Positions 54,305-63,602 of a DNA stretch of 64,000 nt are shown in pieces. The stretch lies in assembly GCA_963768025.1 (NCBI GenBank), contig CAVYGM010000036.1, forward strand, positions 55,120-119,119. The letters run 5' to 3'. This DNA is from CAVYGM01 sp963768025 (GTDB lineage Bacteria > Bacteroidota > Bacteroidia > Cytophagales > Spirosomataceae). Made by a program: the position numbers and the translations under genes. The notes beneath the pieces were generated by a model that saw only the letters and a list, made by a program, of their open reading frames with translations, was not told the origin of the DNA and ran no database searches. The stretch's first letter is position 1. Each line of letters opens with the position of its first letter.

Positions 54305-57300
54305 CTAATTCAAAGCGAACTCTACTCCCTGCAACCCTTTCAACCGATCAAACAATTCGTTGGAAGCATCTACCCGGAATAACCGGGACAGCATCTGTAC
54401 CTCAATGTTCGACTCCTGGTCTATTACCGACAGGCTGATGGCGCAGTTTCCGGGATGACCCTGAATGGCTTCTTGTAAAATGGCTACAAATTCGTCGTCA
54501 ATACGATCGAGCGTACATTTCATTTTTACCTCCTTGCACATTTTTTCCCGAATCTCGGTCAGGAGCTGAATGTTGAGAATTTTAAACTCAAACTGGTCTT
54601 CATTATAGTACCGGCTTTGAACTTTACCTTTCAAATAAAGGAAACTTCCAACCTGCAGGTAATTTTTCATCCGCACCATATCTTCCCCCCCCAGCAACAT
54701 TTCCAGTGAGCCCCGGTAATCCTCCATTTTGAAAATAATAAAGGGGCTACCCCGCTTGGATGTTCGCTCCTGGACGCTGGTGACGATTCCGGCTACGGTG
54801 ATTTCCTTGCCCAGGTAAATGGGTTGGCTGGCTTCTTCGGGGATTTCCAGGACTTTTTCAAGGGTACAGGTGCAGAAATTGTCCATTTCCAACCGGAAGG
54901 TATCCAACGGGTGGCCTGAAATATAAAACCCAACGACATCCTGTTCGTGGCGAAGCTTTTGTAGATCTCCCCAGGCTTCTACGTCAGGTAGTTTGGGCTT
55001 GGCCATGAGCACCTCATTTCCTCCGAAAGCTCCAAACAACGACGATTGGCTCGATGCCTTCTCGGCGTGGTAAGCATTGGCAAACTTTATGAGCTTCTCA
55101 ATAAAATTGGAGTTATCGCCTTCTCGGATTCGAAGTACTGCGCCCGGTGATACTCGTCGATGCTGTCGAACGCACCGGCGTAGGCCAGCGATTCCCAGGT
55201 TTTCTTGTTCACCGTGCGGAGGTTGACCCGAATCGCAAAATCAAATATATCTTTGAATGGTCCACCCGCCTTACGCTCTTCAATGATGGCTTCTACGGCG
55301 GCATCACCTGCACCTTTGATACCGCCCAGACCAAAGCGGATTTCGCCCTTTTTGTTGACACCGAAAAAGCGCTCCGATTCGTTTACATCGGGCCCCAGAA
55401 CCGGAATATTAATGTTCTTACATTCTTCCATGAAGAACGTAATCTTGTCGATCGTGCCCAGGCAGCTTGTTAACACGGCCGCCATATACTCGGCCGGTAG
55501 TGCGCTTTCAGATAAGCCGTTTGATAGGCGACGAAGGCGTAACAGGTTGAGTGCGATTTGTTAAAGGCGTAGGAAGCAAAGGCTTCCCAGTCGGTCCAGA
55601 TTTTTTCGCAGACTTTCAGGCGGCAGGTTGTTGGCTGGCACCGCCATCCATAAACTTGCCCTTCATTTTGTCCAGCGTGGCTTTGTCTGCTTCTTACCCA
55701 TCGCCTTCCGCAGTACGTCGGCGTCGCCTTTGGTAAAGTTGCCAAGCTTCTGCGACAAGCAGCATCACCTGCTCCTGATACACCGTAATGCCGTAGGTAT
55801 CGCCAGGTACTCTTCCATTTCGGGCATGTCGTACTTGACTTCTTCGCGGCCGTGTTTGCGGTTAATGTAGTTCGGAATGTAGGCAATCGGGCCCGGACGG
55901 TACAGGGCGTTCATGGCAATGAGGTCACCGAAGCGGTCAGGCTTCAGGTCCTTCATGTGCTTTTTCATGCCGTCGGATTCAAACTGGAAAATGGCGTTGG
56001 TTTCGCCCCGCTGGAAGAGCTTGTAGGTTTCTTCGTCGTCCAGCGGAATATCATCAATCGTCGATGCTCAATCGCCGTGATTTTGCTGGATCAGCCGCAG
56101 GCATTCCTTGATGATGGTCAGGTTGCGCAGACCCAGAAAGTCCATCTTGATTACACCCGCATCCTCAATAACTTTCCCTTCATACTGGGTAATAATCAGG
56201 TTCGTATCTTTCGAGGTCGACACCGGAACAATGTCGGATAAGGTCGCTGGGGGCGATGATGATACCGGCCGCGTGAAGCCCCGTATTGCGTACCGTACCT
56301 TCGAGTTTTCGCGCTTGCTTGAGTACGGCTGATACCTTTTCGTAGTCGACAATCCGCATGGCCTGGGCCGCGCTTTTGTCGCCTGCTTCGAGTGCCCGCA
56401 TCCGCTTCACATTCTCGAGCTTCTTCGGGCTGAATAACGTTCGCCAACCCACCTGGCCCATCGAGTGGATCCTCAAAAATGCGCTTGAGGGTCATGTTGT
56501 AGGTCGGCTTGTCGGGCACCAGCTTCACCACGGCGTTGGCATCGCTGCAGGGGCAAATCCATTACCCGAGCCACGTCTTTGATGGACGATTTCGCCGCCA
56601 TGGTACCATAGGTCACAATCTGCGCTACCTGGTTACTTGCCGTATTTTTGCACCACATAATCAATCACCTTCTGACGGCCTTCGTCGTCGAAGTCCGTGT
56701 CAATATCGGGCATCGACTTCCGGTCGGGGTTCAGGAAACGCTCGAACAGCAAGTCGTACTTGATGGGGTCAATGTTGGTGATACCCGTGCAATAAGCCAC
56801 CGCGCTACCCGCCGCCGAACCACGACCGGGCCCAATCATAACGCCCAGATCGCGCCCGGCCTTAATGAAGTCGGCCACGATAAGGAAGTACCCCGCGAAA
56901 ACCCATTGTTCTTGATGGTGAACAACTCAAAGTCAAGGCGCTCCTGAATGTGCGGCAGGATGTCGACGTAGCGCTCTTTGGCACCTGTATAGGTCAGGTG
57001 TCGCAGGTATTCCCACTGGTTCAGCACGTCGTCGGTATGCTGCTTGGAACTCCTGTGCGTGAATTCTTCGGATGGGAAAGTTGGGCAGCATAATATCCCG
57101 CTTCAGCTTCAGCGTCTCTGACCTTGCCAACAATCTCGTTGGTATTGTCGATGGCTTCGGGCAGGTCTTTGAACAGCGTGCGTCATCTCCTGCGTGTTCT
57201 TAAAATAGAACTGATCGCTGAAGAAGGCAAAGCGGGTGATTCTTGGGCATCACCTCGTCGTCGCTGAAATCCTTCATCGACGGCGTACTTTGCTTTTCGT

Positions 57301-57980
57301 CGGTATTCACGCACAGCAGAATATCGTGCGCTACCCAGTCGTCCTGATCGACATAGTGCGAATCGTTGGACGCGATGATCTTGACGTTGTACTTCCGGGC
57401 AAACTTGATCAGCATTTCGTTGGCTTTGATCTGCTCGGGAATTTCATGGCGTTGAAACTCAACGTAATAGTCTTCGCCGAACAGGTCGAGCCACCACTTG
57501 AATTCAATTTCGCCCCAGCTTCTTCGCCTTTTTTGAGAATGGCTTTGGGACGGAGGCACCAATGCAGCAGGTAGAGGCAATAAGCCCTCTTTGTATTGTC
57601 AGATCAGTTCTTTGTAATGCGGGGGTATTTGCCGTACAGCCCCTCCATGTAGCCCAGCGAGCACAGTTTCACCAGGTTTTTATAGCCGATCTGCGTTCTT
57701 GGCCAACAGCAGCTGGTGGTATCGAACGTCCTTTTTCTCTTTGGTAAACTGCTGTTTGTGGTGATCTTCCACCACATAGAACTCACAGCCGACAATGGGT
57801 TTGATGCCCTGTTTGCTGGCTTCGGCCACAAATTCGAACACCCCGAACATATTACCGTGATCGGTGATGGCAACGGCGGGCATATTGTCGGCTTTCGCCT
57901 TCTTGAATCAGCTTCTTAATATCGGCCTGACCGTCGAGCAGCGAGTATTGGGTATGGCAGTGGAGATGAGAGAATTGCAT
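54305..57980 (-). pseudogene. dnaE: DNA polymerase III alpha subunit, broken by many frameshifts
   Basis: It starts at ATG 57980 with MQFSHLHCHTQYSLLDG (PHP domain metal His) and ends at 54305 with the OB-fold C-terminus (ITVAGIVTSVQERTSKRGSPFIIFKMEDYRGSLEML). In between, identifiable pieces sit in all three frames: AVAITDHGNMFGVFEFV, NDSHYV, GRGSAAGSAVAYCTGITNIDPIKYDLLFERFLNP, then the catalytic PDIDTDFDDEGRQ, AMNALYRPGPIAYIPNYINRK, and FGLGGIKGAGDAAVEAI. The span fits a protein of about 1,200 residues. At least ten one-base shifts lie between about 55110 and 57970, while the 54305-55110 end is clean. An essential gene cannot be this damaged, so this is very probably a sequence or assembly fault. 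Confidence 0.9.
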
Positions 57981-58030
57981 GGGATAGGTTAGTTGCTTTA
58001 TTGGAGGATACGATTCAGAAAAATACAAGG

Positions 58031-58713
58031 TTATTTTCCGTCAATCTCCTCCGGTTCGTCGTGAAAAATGTAATTCAAAAAATCGCAGTAAGGTTTAATC
58101 AAAGTAATTCCCCGCATAATTTCGGGCACAAAGGCTTCGGAAAGGACCACCTTGTCGGTAAAGCGATGCATGAAAAACAACTCTTTCCTTCTGAGTAGTT
58201 CTATTTCTGGGTGATTTTTGTCAAATCCTTTGGGGGCGGTCTTCATCACTTCCCCGTGGATTTCCGGGAAAAACTCCCGAAATGCAGGTTCCTGGATGAT
58301 CGATTTGAGTTCCGTGGCATTGTAATCAACCTCCTGCCGAAACTTAGCCAATTGGGAGGGCGTGGGGCTCCACATACCGGCCCCCAACATGGTTTCTCCT
58401 CCTGGCTGTACCTGCATGTAATAGTCAATGCGACCAGAATGCCTGCCACCAGGACCAATGGCTGCGCTGAGCCACTCCTTATAAGGCGCTTTGTTTTTGG
58501 TAAATCGGATGTCCCGATTGATCCTGAAAATGCAATCCTTTGGCTGGGTATTTCCCAACTCCTCAGCTCGGCAACTTCTTTAATTAGCCTGCCCGTGAGT
58601 TGCTCAAAATCCTTTTTGGCCAGTTCGTAACGCTTTCGGTTTTCTTGAAACCATTCACGATTGTTGTTTTTACCTAAATCTGACAAAAAGTTCAGGGTTT
58701 CTTTTGAAAGCAT
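58031..58713 (-). CDS. DUF2461 domain protein (frameshifted)
   Basis: The start at 58713 (MLSKETLNFLSDLGKNNNREWFQENRKRYELAKKDFEQL) matches the DUF2461/TIGR02453 opening. The frame breaks at about 58556-58562 after IKEVAEL; the continuation GNTQPKDCIFRINRDIRFTKNKAPYKEWLSAAIGPGG then GAGMWSP reads on to the stop at 58031. Total about 227 residues, the usual size. The function of the family is unknown. It lies just upstream of the damaged dnaE region. Confidence 0.83.
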
Positions 58714-58941
58714 AAAGATTGATGAAAGGCGCTGAGGTGTAAAAATCGGCTCCGGTGAGCGTTTCTAATTATTTGGCCAAAAGTTCACTTTTTCGGTTCA
58801 ATTTAACGAATTTTGGCATCTGCTTCGTCGGATTAACCGACAAAAACTGGAAACTGATCAATCGATTTTGAACAGTCCCCTGAAAGACAACGAGAACCAA
58901 AGCAGCAAGGCACTCATTTTTTTGTACTAACTTATTTCCAT

Positions 58942-59919
58942 ATGGCACGAATTCTGACCGGAATTCAAAGTAGCGGACGCCCGCACCTGGGCAATATTCT
59001 GGGCGCTATTCAGCCCGCCATCGAACTTTCTAAAGACCCGGCCAATGAATCCTTTTTCTTTATAGCCGATCTGCACTCGCTGATTTCGGTTAAGGACGGA
59101 AATCTGCGAAAAGAGTACGTTCGGGCCATTGCCGCCACCTGGTTGGCCTTTGGCTTTGATACCGACCGGAATGTATTCTGGCGACAATCACGGGTACAGG
59201 AGCATACCGAATTGGCCTGGTACCTCAATTGCTTCACCCCCTACCCCATGCTGGCCAATGCACACTCCTTCAAGGATAAATCAGAAAGATTGGCCGACGT
59301 AAACGCCGGGCTCTTCACCTACCCGGTTTTACAGGCAGCGGATATCCTATTGTACGATGCGACGATCGTCCCCGTTGGCAAGGATCAAAAACAGCACCTG
59401 GAAATGTCGAAAGACATTGCGGTAGCGGTAAACAAGCTGGTAGGTCGGGAGATATTGGTCCTTCCCGAATCGCGCATTGATGAGCGATTGATGGTTATTC
59501 CTGGCGTTGATGGCCAGAAAATGAGTAAATCGTACAACAACTACATTGATATTTTTCTGCCGGAGAAGGAATTGCTTCAAGTGATAAAAAAAATTATATC
59601 GGACTCCACGGCGCTGGAAGATCCTAAGAACCCGGATACGGACATTACGTTTCAGCTGTATTCCCTGCTGGCCTCTCCGGATCAAACCGAAGACATGCGG
59701 CAAAACTACCTCCGTGGTGGGTACGGCTACGGCCACGCCAAAAAAGCCCTGCACGAGGTAATTTTGGATGGATTTAAGGAGCCTCGCCAAATCTTCGATT
59801 ACTATATGAAAAACGAGGAAGAATTGGAGAAAATACTGGTTGCTGGCGAAGAAAAAGCCCGAATCGTGGCCCAAAACACCATCGGCCGCATGCGACAAGC
59901 ACTTGGCTTTGGCATATGA
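58942..59919 (+). CDS. trpS: Tryptophanyl-tRNA synthetase
   Basis: 325 residues, class I synthetase. Opening ILTGIQSSGRPHLGNILGA with the HIGH-type PHLGN (14-18), and KMSKS at 193-197 in DGQKMSKSYNNY. ADLHSLISV and DILLYDATIVPVGKDQKQHLEMSKDIA are typical. It charges tRNA-Trp. It overlaps the PAP2 gene by four bases (ATGA). Confidence 0.96.
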   Translation: MARILTGIQSSGRPHLGNILGAIQPAIELSKDPANESFFFIADLHSLISVKDGNLRKEYVRAIAATWLAFGFDTDRNVFWRQSRVQEHTELAWYLNCFTPYPMLANAHSFKDKSERLADVNAGLFTYPVLQAADILLYDATIVPVGKDQKQHLEMSKDIAVAVNKLVGREILVLPESRIDERLMVIPGVDGQKMSKSYNNYIDIFLPEKELLQVIKKIISDSTALEDPKNPDTDITFQLYSLLASPDQTEDMRQNYLRGGYGYGHAKKALHEVILDGFKEPRQIFDYYMKNEEELEKILVAGEEKARIVAQNTIGRMRQALGFGI

Positions 59920-60497
59920 ATCCTGCCCTGGATACCCTCATTCAGACTGATCAGGAGGTCTTTTTGTGGCTAAATGGCTGGCATTCTCCCTTTTGGGATG
60001 CCATAATGAAAGGCATTACGTACAAATTCACCTGGATACCGCTTTACCTTCTCCTAATGTACGCGATGGTATCCACCTTTCAGAAAAAGGCGATTGGCAT
60101 GATTTTGTGCATCATCGCCGTGGTAGCGCTGTCGGATCAGGTAGCCTCGGCTTTTTTGAAGCCCTATTTTATGCGACCCCGCCCCTGTCACGATACTCTT
60201 ATCGGTGATCTGGTTCAACTGGTAGGAAACTGTGGTGGTGCCTATGGGTTCGTGTCGTCTCATGCGGCCACGAGTTTCGGGATTGCGGCGGCGGTTAACC
60301 TTCTCCCCACGAGCACGCTAAGGGGCGCATCGTGGCTGTGGGCGTGGGCTATTCTGTATTCGTATAGCCGGATTTACGTGGGGGTACATTACCCGCTGGA
60401 TATATTAGGGGGAGGACTGGTAGGCATCGGAGCATCCCTGCTGTGCGTCGGGGTGTACCGGTACGCTGCGCGCCGAAGTACCTCTACTTTCATGTAG
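59916..60497 (+). CDS. PAP2-family phosphatase
   Basis: 193 residues, membrane protein with five or so helices. The three acid-phosphatase motifs are present: KPYFMRPRPCHD, SSHAATSFGIA (catalytic His), and YSRIYVGVHYPLDILGG (nucleophile His). It dephosphorylates a lipid phosphate such as undecaprenyl diphosphate or phosphatidic acid; which one is unclear. Coupled to trpS by a four-base overlap. Confidence 0.9.
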   Translation: MNPALDTLIQTDQEVFLWLNGWHSPFWDAIMKGITYKFTWIPLYLLLMYAMVSTFQKKAIGMILCIIAVVALSDQVASAFLKPYFMRPRPCHDTLIGDLVQLVGNCGGAYGFVSSHAATSFGIAAAVNLLPTSTLRGASWLWAWAILYSYSRIYVGVHYPLDILGGGLVGIGASLLCVGVYRYAARRSTSTFM

Positions 60498-60570
60498 AAA
60501 CAATTATATTTTGCTTAACTCTCGTTATTTCAAGGGTTTCTTGTTATTTTTGCGCAAATTTTACTAATTA

Positions 60571-61515
60571 ATGGCTGCATTAAATACTGTCAAAATTTTC
60601 TCAGGAAGTTATTCAACGTATCTAGCCGATCTGATCGCTACTGAGTATGGCCGTCCGCTCGGAGGATATACCTGCCGGACATTCAGTGATGGTGAGATTT
60701 CTCCCATCTACGATGAATCCGTACGGGGATGCGATGTTTTTATCATCCAATCCACCCCTCCCCCGAGTGATAATTTATTGGAATTGTTGTTGATGGTGGA
60801 TGCAGCCCGCCGGGCGTCAGCGCACTATGTGACGGTGGTATTGCCTTACTTTGGCTACGCCCGTCAGGATCGGAAGGATAAACCGCGGGTTGCTATTGCG
60901 GCCAAACTCGTCGCAAATATTTTGTCAGCTTCCGGCGTAGACCGGTTGATGACCATTGACCTACACGCTGGCCAAATCCAGGGCTTTTTTGATTTTCCGG
61001 TGGATCACCTGGAAGGTACCTCCGTATTTGTACCCTACCTGAAGGCTCTGAACCTAGACAATCTGCTCATAGCTTCTCCCGACGTTGGTGGAGCGGCCCG
61101 GGCTCGGAATTTTGCCAAATTCCTGAATGCTGACATGGTAATCTGCGATAAATTCCGCAAACGAGCCAACGAAATCGCCTCCATGCAAGTGATAGGGGAA
61201 GTGGAAGGAGCCAATGTGGTGCTGTTCGACGACCTGATTGACACCGGAGGTACCTTATGCAAGGCCGCCGAGATCATCATGCAAAAAGGCGCTAAATCGG
61301 TACGGGCTATTTGTACGCATCCCGTCATGTCAGGAAAGGCATTTGAGAATATCGAGAGCTCGGTATTGGAGGAGTTGATTGTGACGAATACCTTGCCTCT
61401 CCGTCAACAAAGTAGTAAAATTAAAGTGCTGTCGGTGGCTCCGTTATTTGCCAAAGCCATTGGCCGCATTCGTGATCATGAATCTATTAGTTCACTTTTC
61501 TTAAATAATCAGTAA
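60571..61515 (+). CDS. prs: Ribose-phosphate pyrophosphokinase
   Basis: 314 residues. Flexible ATP loop YFGYARQDRKDKPRVAIAAKLVA, metal site DLHAGQIQGFFDFPVDHL, and the PRPP loop NVVLFDDLIDTGGTLCKAAE near residues 213-232. It makes PRPP from ribose 5-phosphate and ATP for nucleotide, His and Trp synthesis. A -7 box TATTTTTG (60545-60552) lies 18 bases upstream of the start, with no good -33 partner. rplY follows 37 bases later, the usual bacteroidete order. Confidence 0.96.
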   Translation: MAALNTVKIFSGSYSTYLADLIATEYGRPLGGYTCRTFSDGEISPIYDESVRGCDVFIIQSTPPPSDNLLELLLMVDAARRASAHYVTVVLPYFGYARQDRKDKPRVAIAAKLVANILSASGVDRLMTIDLHAGQIQGFFDFPVDHLEGTSVFVPYLKALNLDNLLIASPDVGGAARARNFAKFLNADMVICDKFRKRANEIASMQVIGEVEGANVVLFDDLIDTGGTLCKAAEIIMQKGAKSVRAICTHPVMSGKAFENIESSVLEELIVTNTLPLRQQSSKIKVLSVAPLFAKAIGRIRDHESISSLFLNNQ

Positions 61516-61552
61516 ATTTTTATTTTTATTTATTTTATTAGTTTAATTCAGT

Positions 61553-62121
61553 ATGAAAAAATTAGAGATTGTAGGGTATCGTAGAGCGAATCTCGGCAGA
61601 AAGAAGCGCAGGATCTCCGCGCACAAGGCTATGTTCCCTCCGTATTGTACGGGGGTAAAGAGCAGGTACATTTCCATGCTCCTGACTATGTTGTTTAGAA
61701 GTTTATTAACTACTCCGGACGATTTTCGAAGTAACTCTTAATATTGAGGGAGATATCTATAAAGCCGTTATTGCAGGATGCGCAGTTTCACCCTGTAAAT
61801 GACATGATCATCCACGCCGACTTTCTGGAAATCATTCCAGGTAAGGAAGTTAAGGTAGATGTACCCATAAAATTGACGGGTGCTTCAACTGGCGTGTTCA
61901 AAGGTGGTAAACTTAACCAAAAATTGCGTAAATTGCGCGTGCAGGGTTTGGCTGAAAACATTCCTGACTACATTGATGTAAATGTAACGGATCTTGACCT
62001 GGGTAAATCCATCAAGGTTTCAGCAATCAAAAGCGAAGGATTCGTTATCCTGAGCCAAATGAGTCATCCCGTAGCTTCGGTGGATATTCCACGGGCACTT
62101 CGTGGGCAGCTCACTGCTTAA
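61553..62121 (+). pseudogene. rplY: 50S ribosomal protein L25 (Ctc form), frameshifted 5' third
   Basis: It starts at ATG 61553 with MKKLEIVGYRRANLGRK. The frame breaks near 61602, continues as QDLRAQGYVPSVLYGGKEQVHFHAPDYV, breaks again around 61690-61725, and reads cleanly from about 61740 (IEGDIYKAV..DAQFHPVNDMIIHADFLEI) to the stop at 62121. Total about 190 residues, the normal size for the long L25/Ctc form with its C-terminal beta domain. It binds 5S rRNA. Three or so one-base errors are needed; being next to intact prs, they look like sequence errors. Confidence 0.85.
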
Positions 62122-62246
62122 TTTGTTTATTTTTCATGGCTAATAGATGCAAACGTGCCGACCTCTGGTCGGCATATTTGTTTTACAGACATGTATTTTG
62201 AGTATGTAGCGTTACACTCCGTCCAACAATATACCTGTCCAATCAA

Positions 62247-63012
62247 ATGGTGAAAGATCAGTTTGAAATCGCAGGAAAGCTTGGTTTGGTAACTGGCTCC
62301 AGCCAAGGGATTGGCAAGGCTATCGCCCTTGGTCTGGCCGAATTCGGGGCCGATGTGGTGGTTCTTTACCATACGGATCGGAAAGAAGGTCGTGAGGTGG
62401 TGAAGGAAATCGAAAAACTTGGACGAAAAGGGTACTTATTCAAAGCCGATTTTTCAAAATCAGGCTCAGCCGGTCTGTTGATTAACAAACTGAAAAAGGA
62501 AAATTTAGTACCTGATATTTTGGTGGTGAATGCGTCAATTCAACTTCCCAAAGATTGGCTTAACGTGAAGGAAAAAGATTTTGAAATTCAGGTAAATGCC
62601 AATTTAAAATCAACCCTTTACCTTATCCAGGGCATGATACCCCATATGATCCAGCGAAAATGGGGAAGGATTCTTACCATTGGTAGTGTACAGCAGCTAA
62701 AACCCCACCCGGCCATGATGGTCTACGCGGCAACTAAATCAGCGGTGGAAAATATTGTCCGGAACATTGCCTTGCAGGTAGCCGACAAAGGGGTCACGAT
62801 TAACAACCTGGCACCGGGTGTCATCAACACCCCCCGGATTGAGGAACCGGTCCCCGAAATAGAAGAGGACATTTAGCACCGATTGACTACCCCAATGGAG
62901 ACCATCGGAGAACCGACTGACTGCGCCGCTCTCGCCGTTTTGCTTTGCTCCAATGCCGGAAAGGTTTATCACCGGACAAAATTTTTTCGTAGATGGCGGA
63001 ATGAGCTTATAA
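62247..63012 (+). pseudogene. SDR family oxidoreductase, damaged 3' end
   Basis: Clean up to 62876: TGSSQGIGKAIALGLAEFGADVV (cofactor loop), LVVNASIQL, and catalytic Ser and YAATK (VYAATKSAVENIVRN). Then an in-frame TAG appears at 62874-62876. The same frame continues with LTTPMETIGEPTDCAALAVLLCSNAGK, and a one-base shift near 62965 gives the usual ending FFVDGGMSL with a stop at 63012. The full protein is about 254 residues, normal for classical 3-oxoacyl-ACP-reductase-like SDRs. The substrate is unknown. The damage increases towards the foreign sequence that begins just after it. Confidence 0.8.
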
Positions 63013-63074
63013 GCCGTATTATACGCGTTAAAAATTGGATTGCGAATGTAGGACATGAAAATTCAGGGTCATCA

Positions 63075-63414
63075 AAGTGGCCAGCTCCTGTCCCTTGTTC
63101 GTACTGACGTACTTTATCTTCAGGAATGCCAGCATCACGCGCGACTTCTGCCATCGCACGAGCGCGAAGACCAATAGTCACCAACATATGCGCGCATTTC
63201 GCGGCATGTTTGCCTACTTCTACGTGTGCGTCTTTTGAAAAACGACCGAGCTCGAGCATGTCGCCAAGAACTGCGATCTTTTTCTTGTATCCTTTGATTT
63301 CCTTTAGAGTCGCGAGCGCTGAATGCGCAGCTGCAGGCGACGAATTGTATGTATCGTCGATGATGAGCGATCCCTTAATGCCTGGAATGATGCGCATGCG
63401 GCCAACCGAACCCG
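63075..63414 (-). pseudogene. murF: murF fragment (UDP-MurNAc-tripeptide ligase), truncated both ends
   Basis: About 110 residues of the C-terminal part of MurF: GRMRIIPGIKGSLIIDDTYNSSPAAAHSAL, KKKIAVLGDMLELGRFSKDAHVEVGKHAAKC, and GIPEDKVRQYEQG. Boundaries are approximate. Neither the N-terminal and central domains nor the proper end are present. The style (Arg/Lys-rich, ALATLKEIKGYKKKIAVLGDM) is unlike Cytophagales MurF and more like candidate-phylum bacteria, which is an impression only. It probably entered by a chimeric join. Confidence 0.7.
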
Positions 63415-63551
63415 ATAAAGTCCGCAATGCGCCCTATGATTTACCGATTCGCCGTCCCAATGAAGTGCTTGCTGCGCGCAAGCCCATTCTGACTTACAAG
63501 GATTATGTGCGCGAGTCGGCTCCCGCCGAACCTGCAGTCGCGCTGAAGTGA
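63408..63551 (+). pseudogene. gcvPB: C-terminal fragment, probable glycine dehydrogenase subunit 2
   Basis: 47 residues to a TGA at 63551: KVRNAPYDLPIRRPNEVLAA then RKPILTY. This resembles the end of decarboxylating glycine dehydrogenase subunit 2 (pattern NAPH..P(V/I)RR.DEV.AAR.P(V/I)L). The 5' part is missing: the sequence upstream is murF on the other strand. The neighbouring lipoate ligase gene fits, as lipoate is needed for glycine cleavage. The match is by memory of the motif only. Confidence 0.5.
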
Positions 63552-63602
63552 GCGGCCAACCTTTAAGAAGTTTGGCGCCTTTTTCCGACAATCTCGGCCC
63601 CC

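Noticed and set aside
55205..56580. Several plus-strand open frames across the dnaE region
   Set aside because: The minus strand carries ordered, highly conserved DnaE pieces over the same bases; the plus frames are shadows of that sequence.
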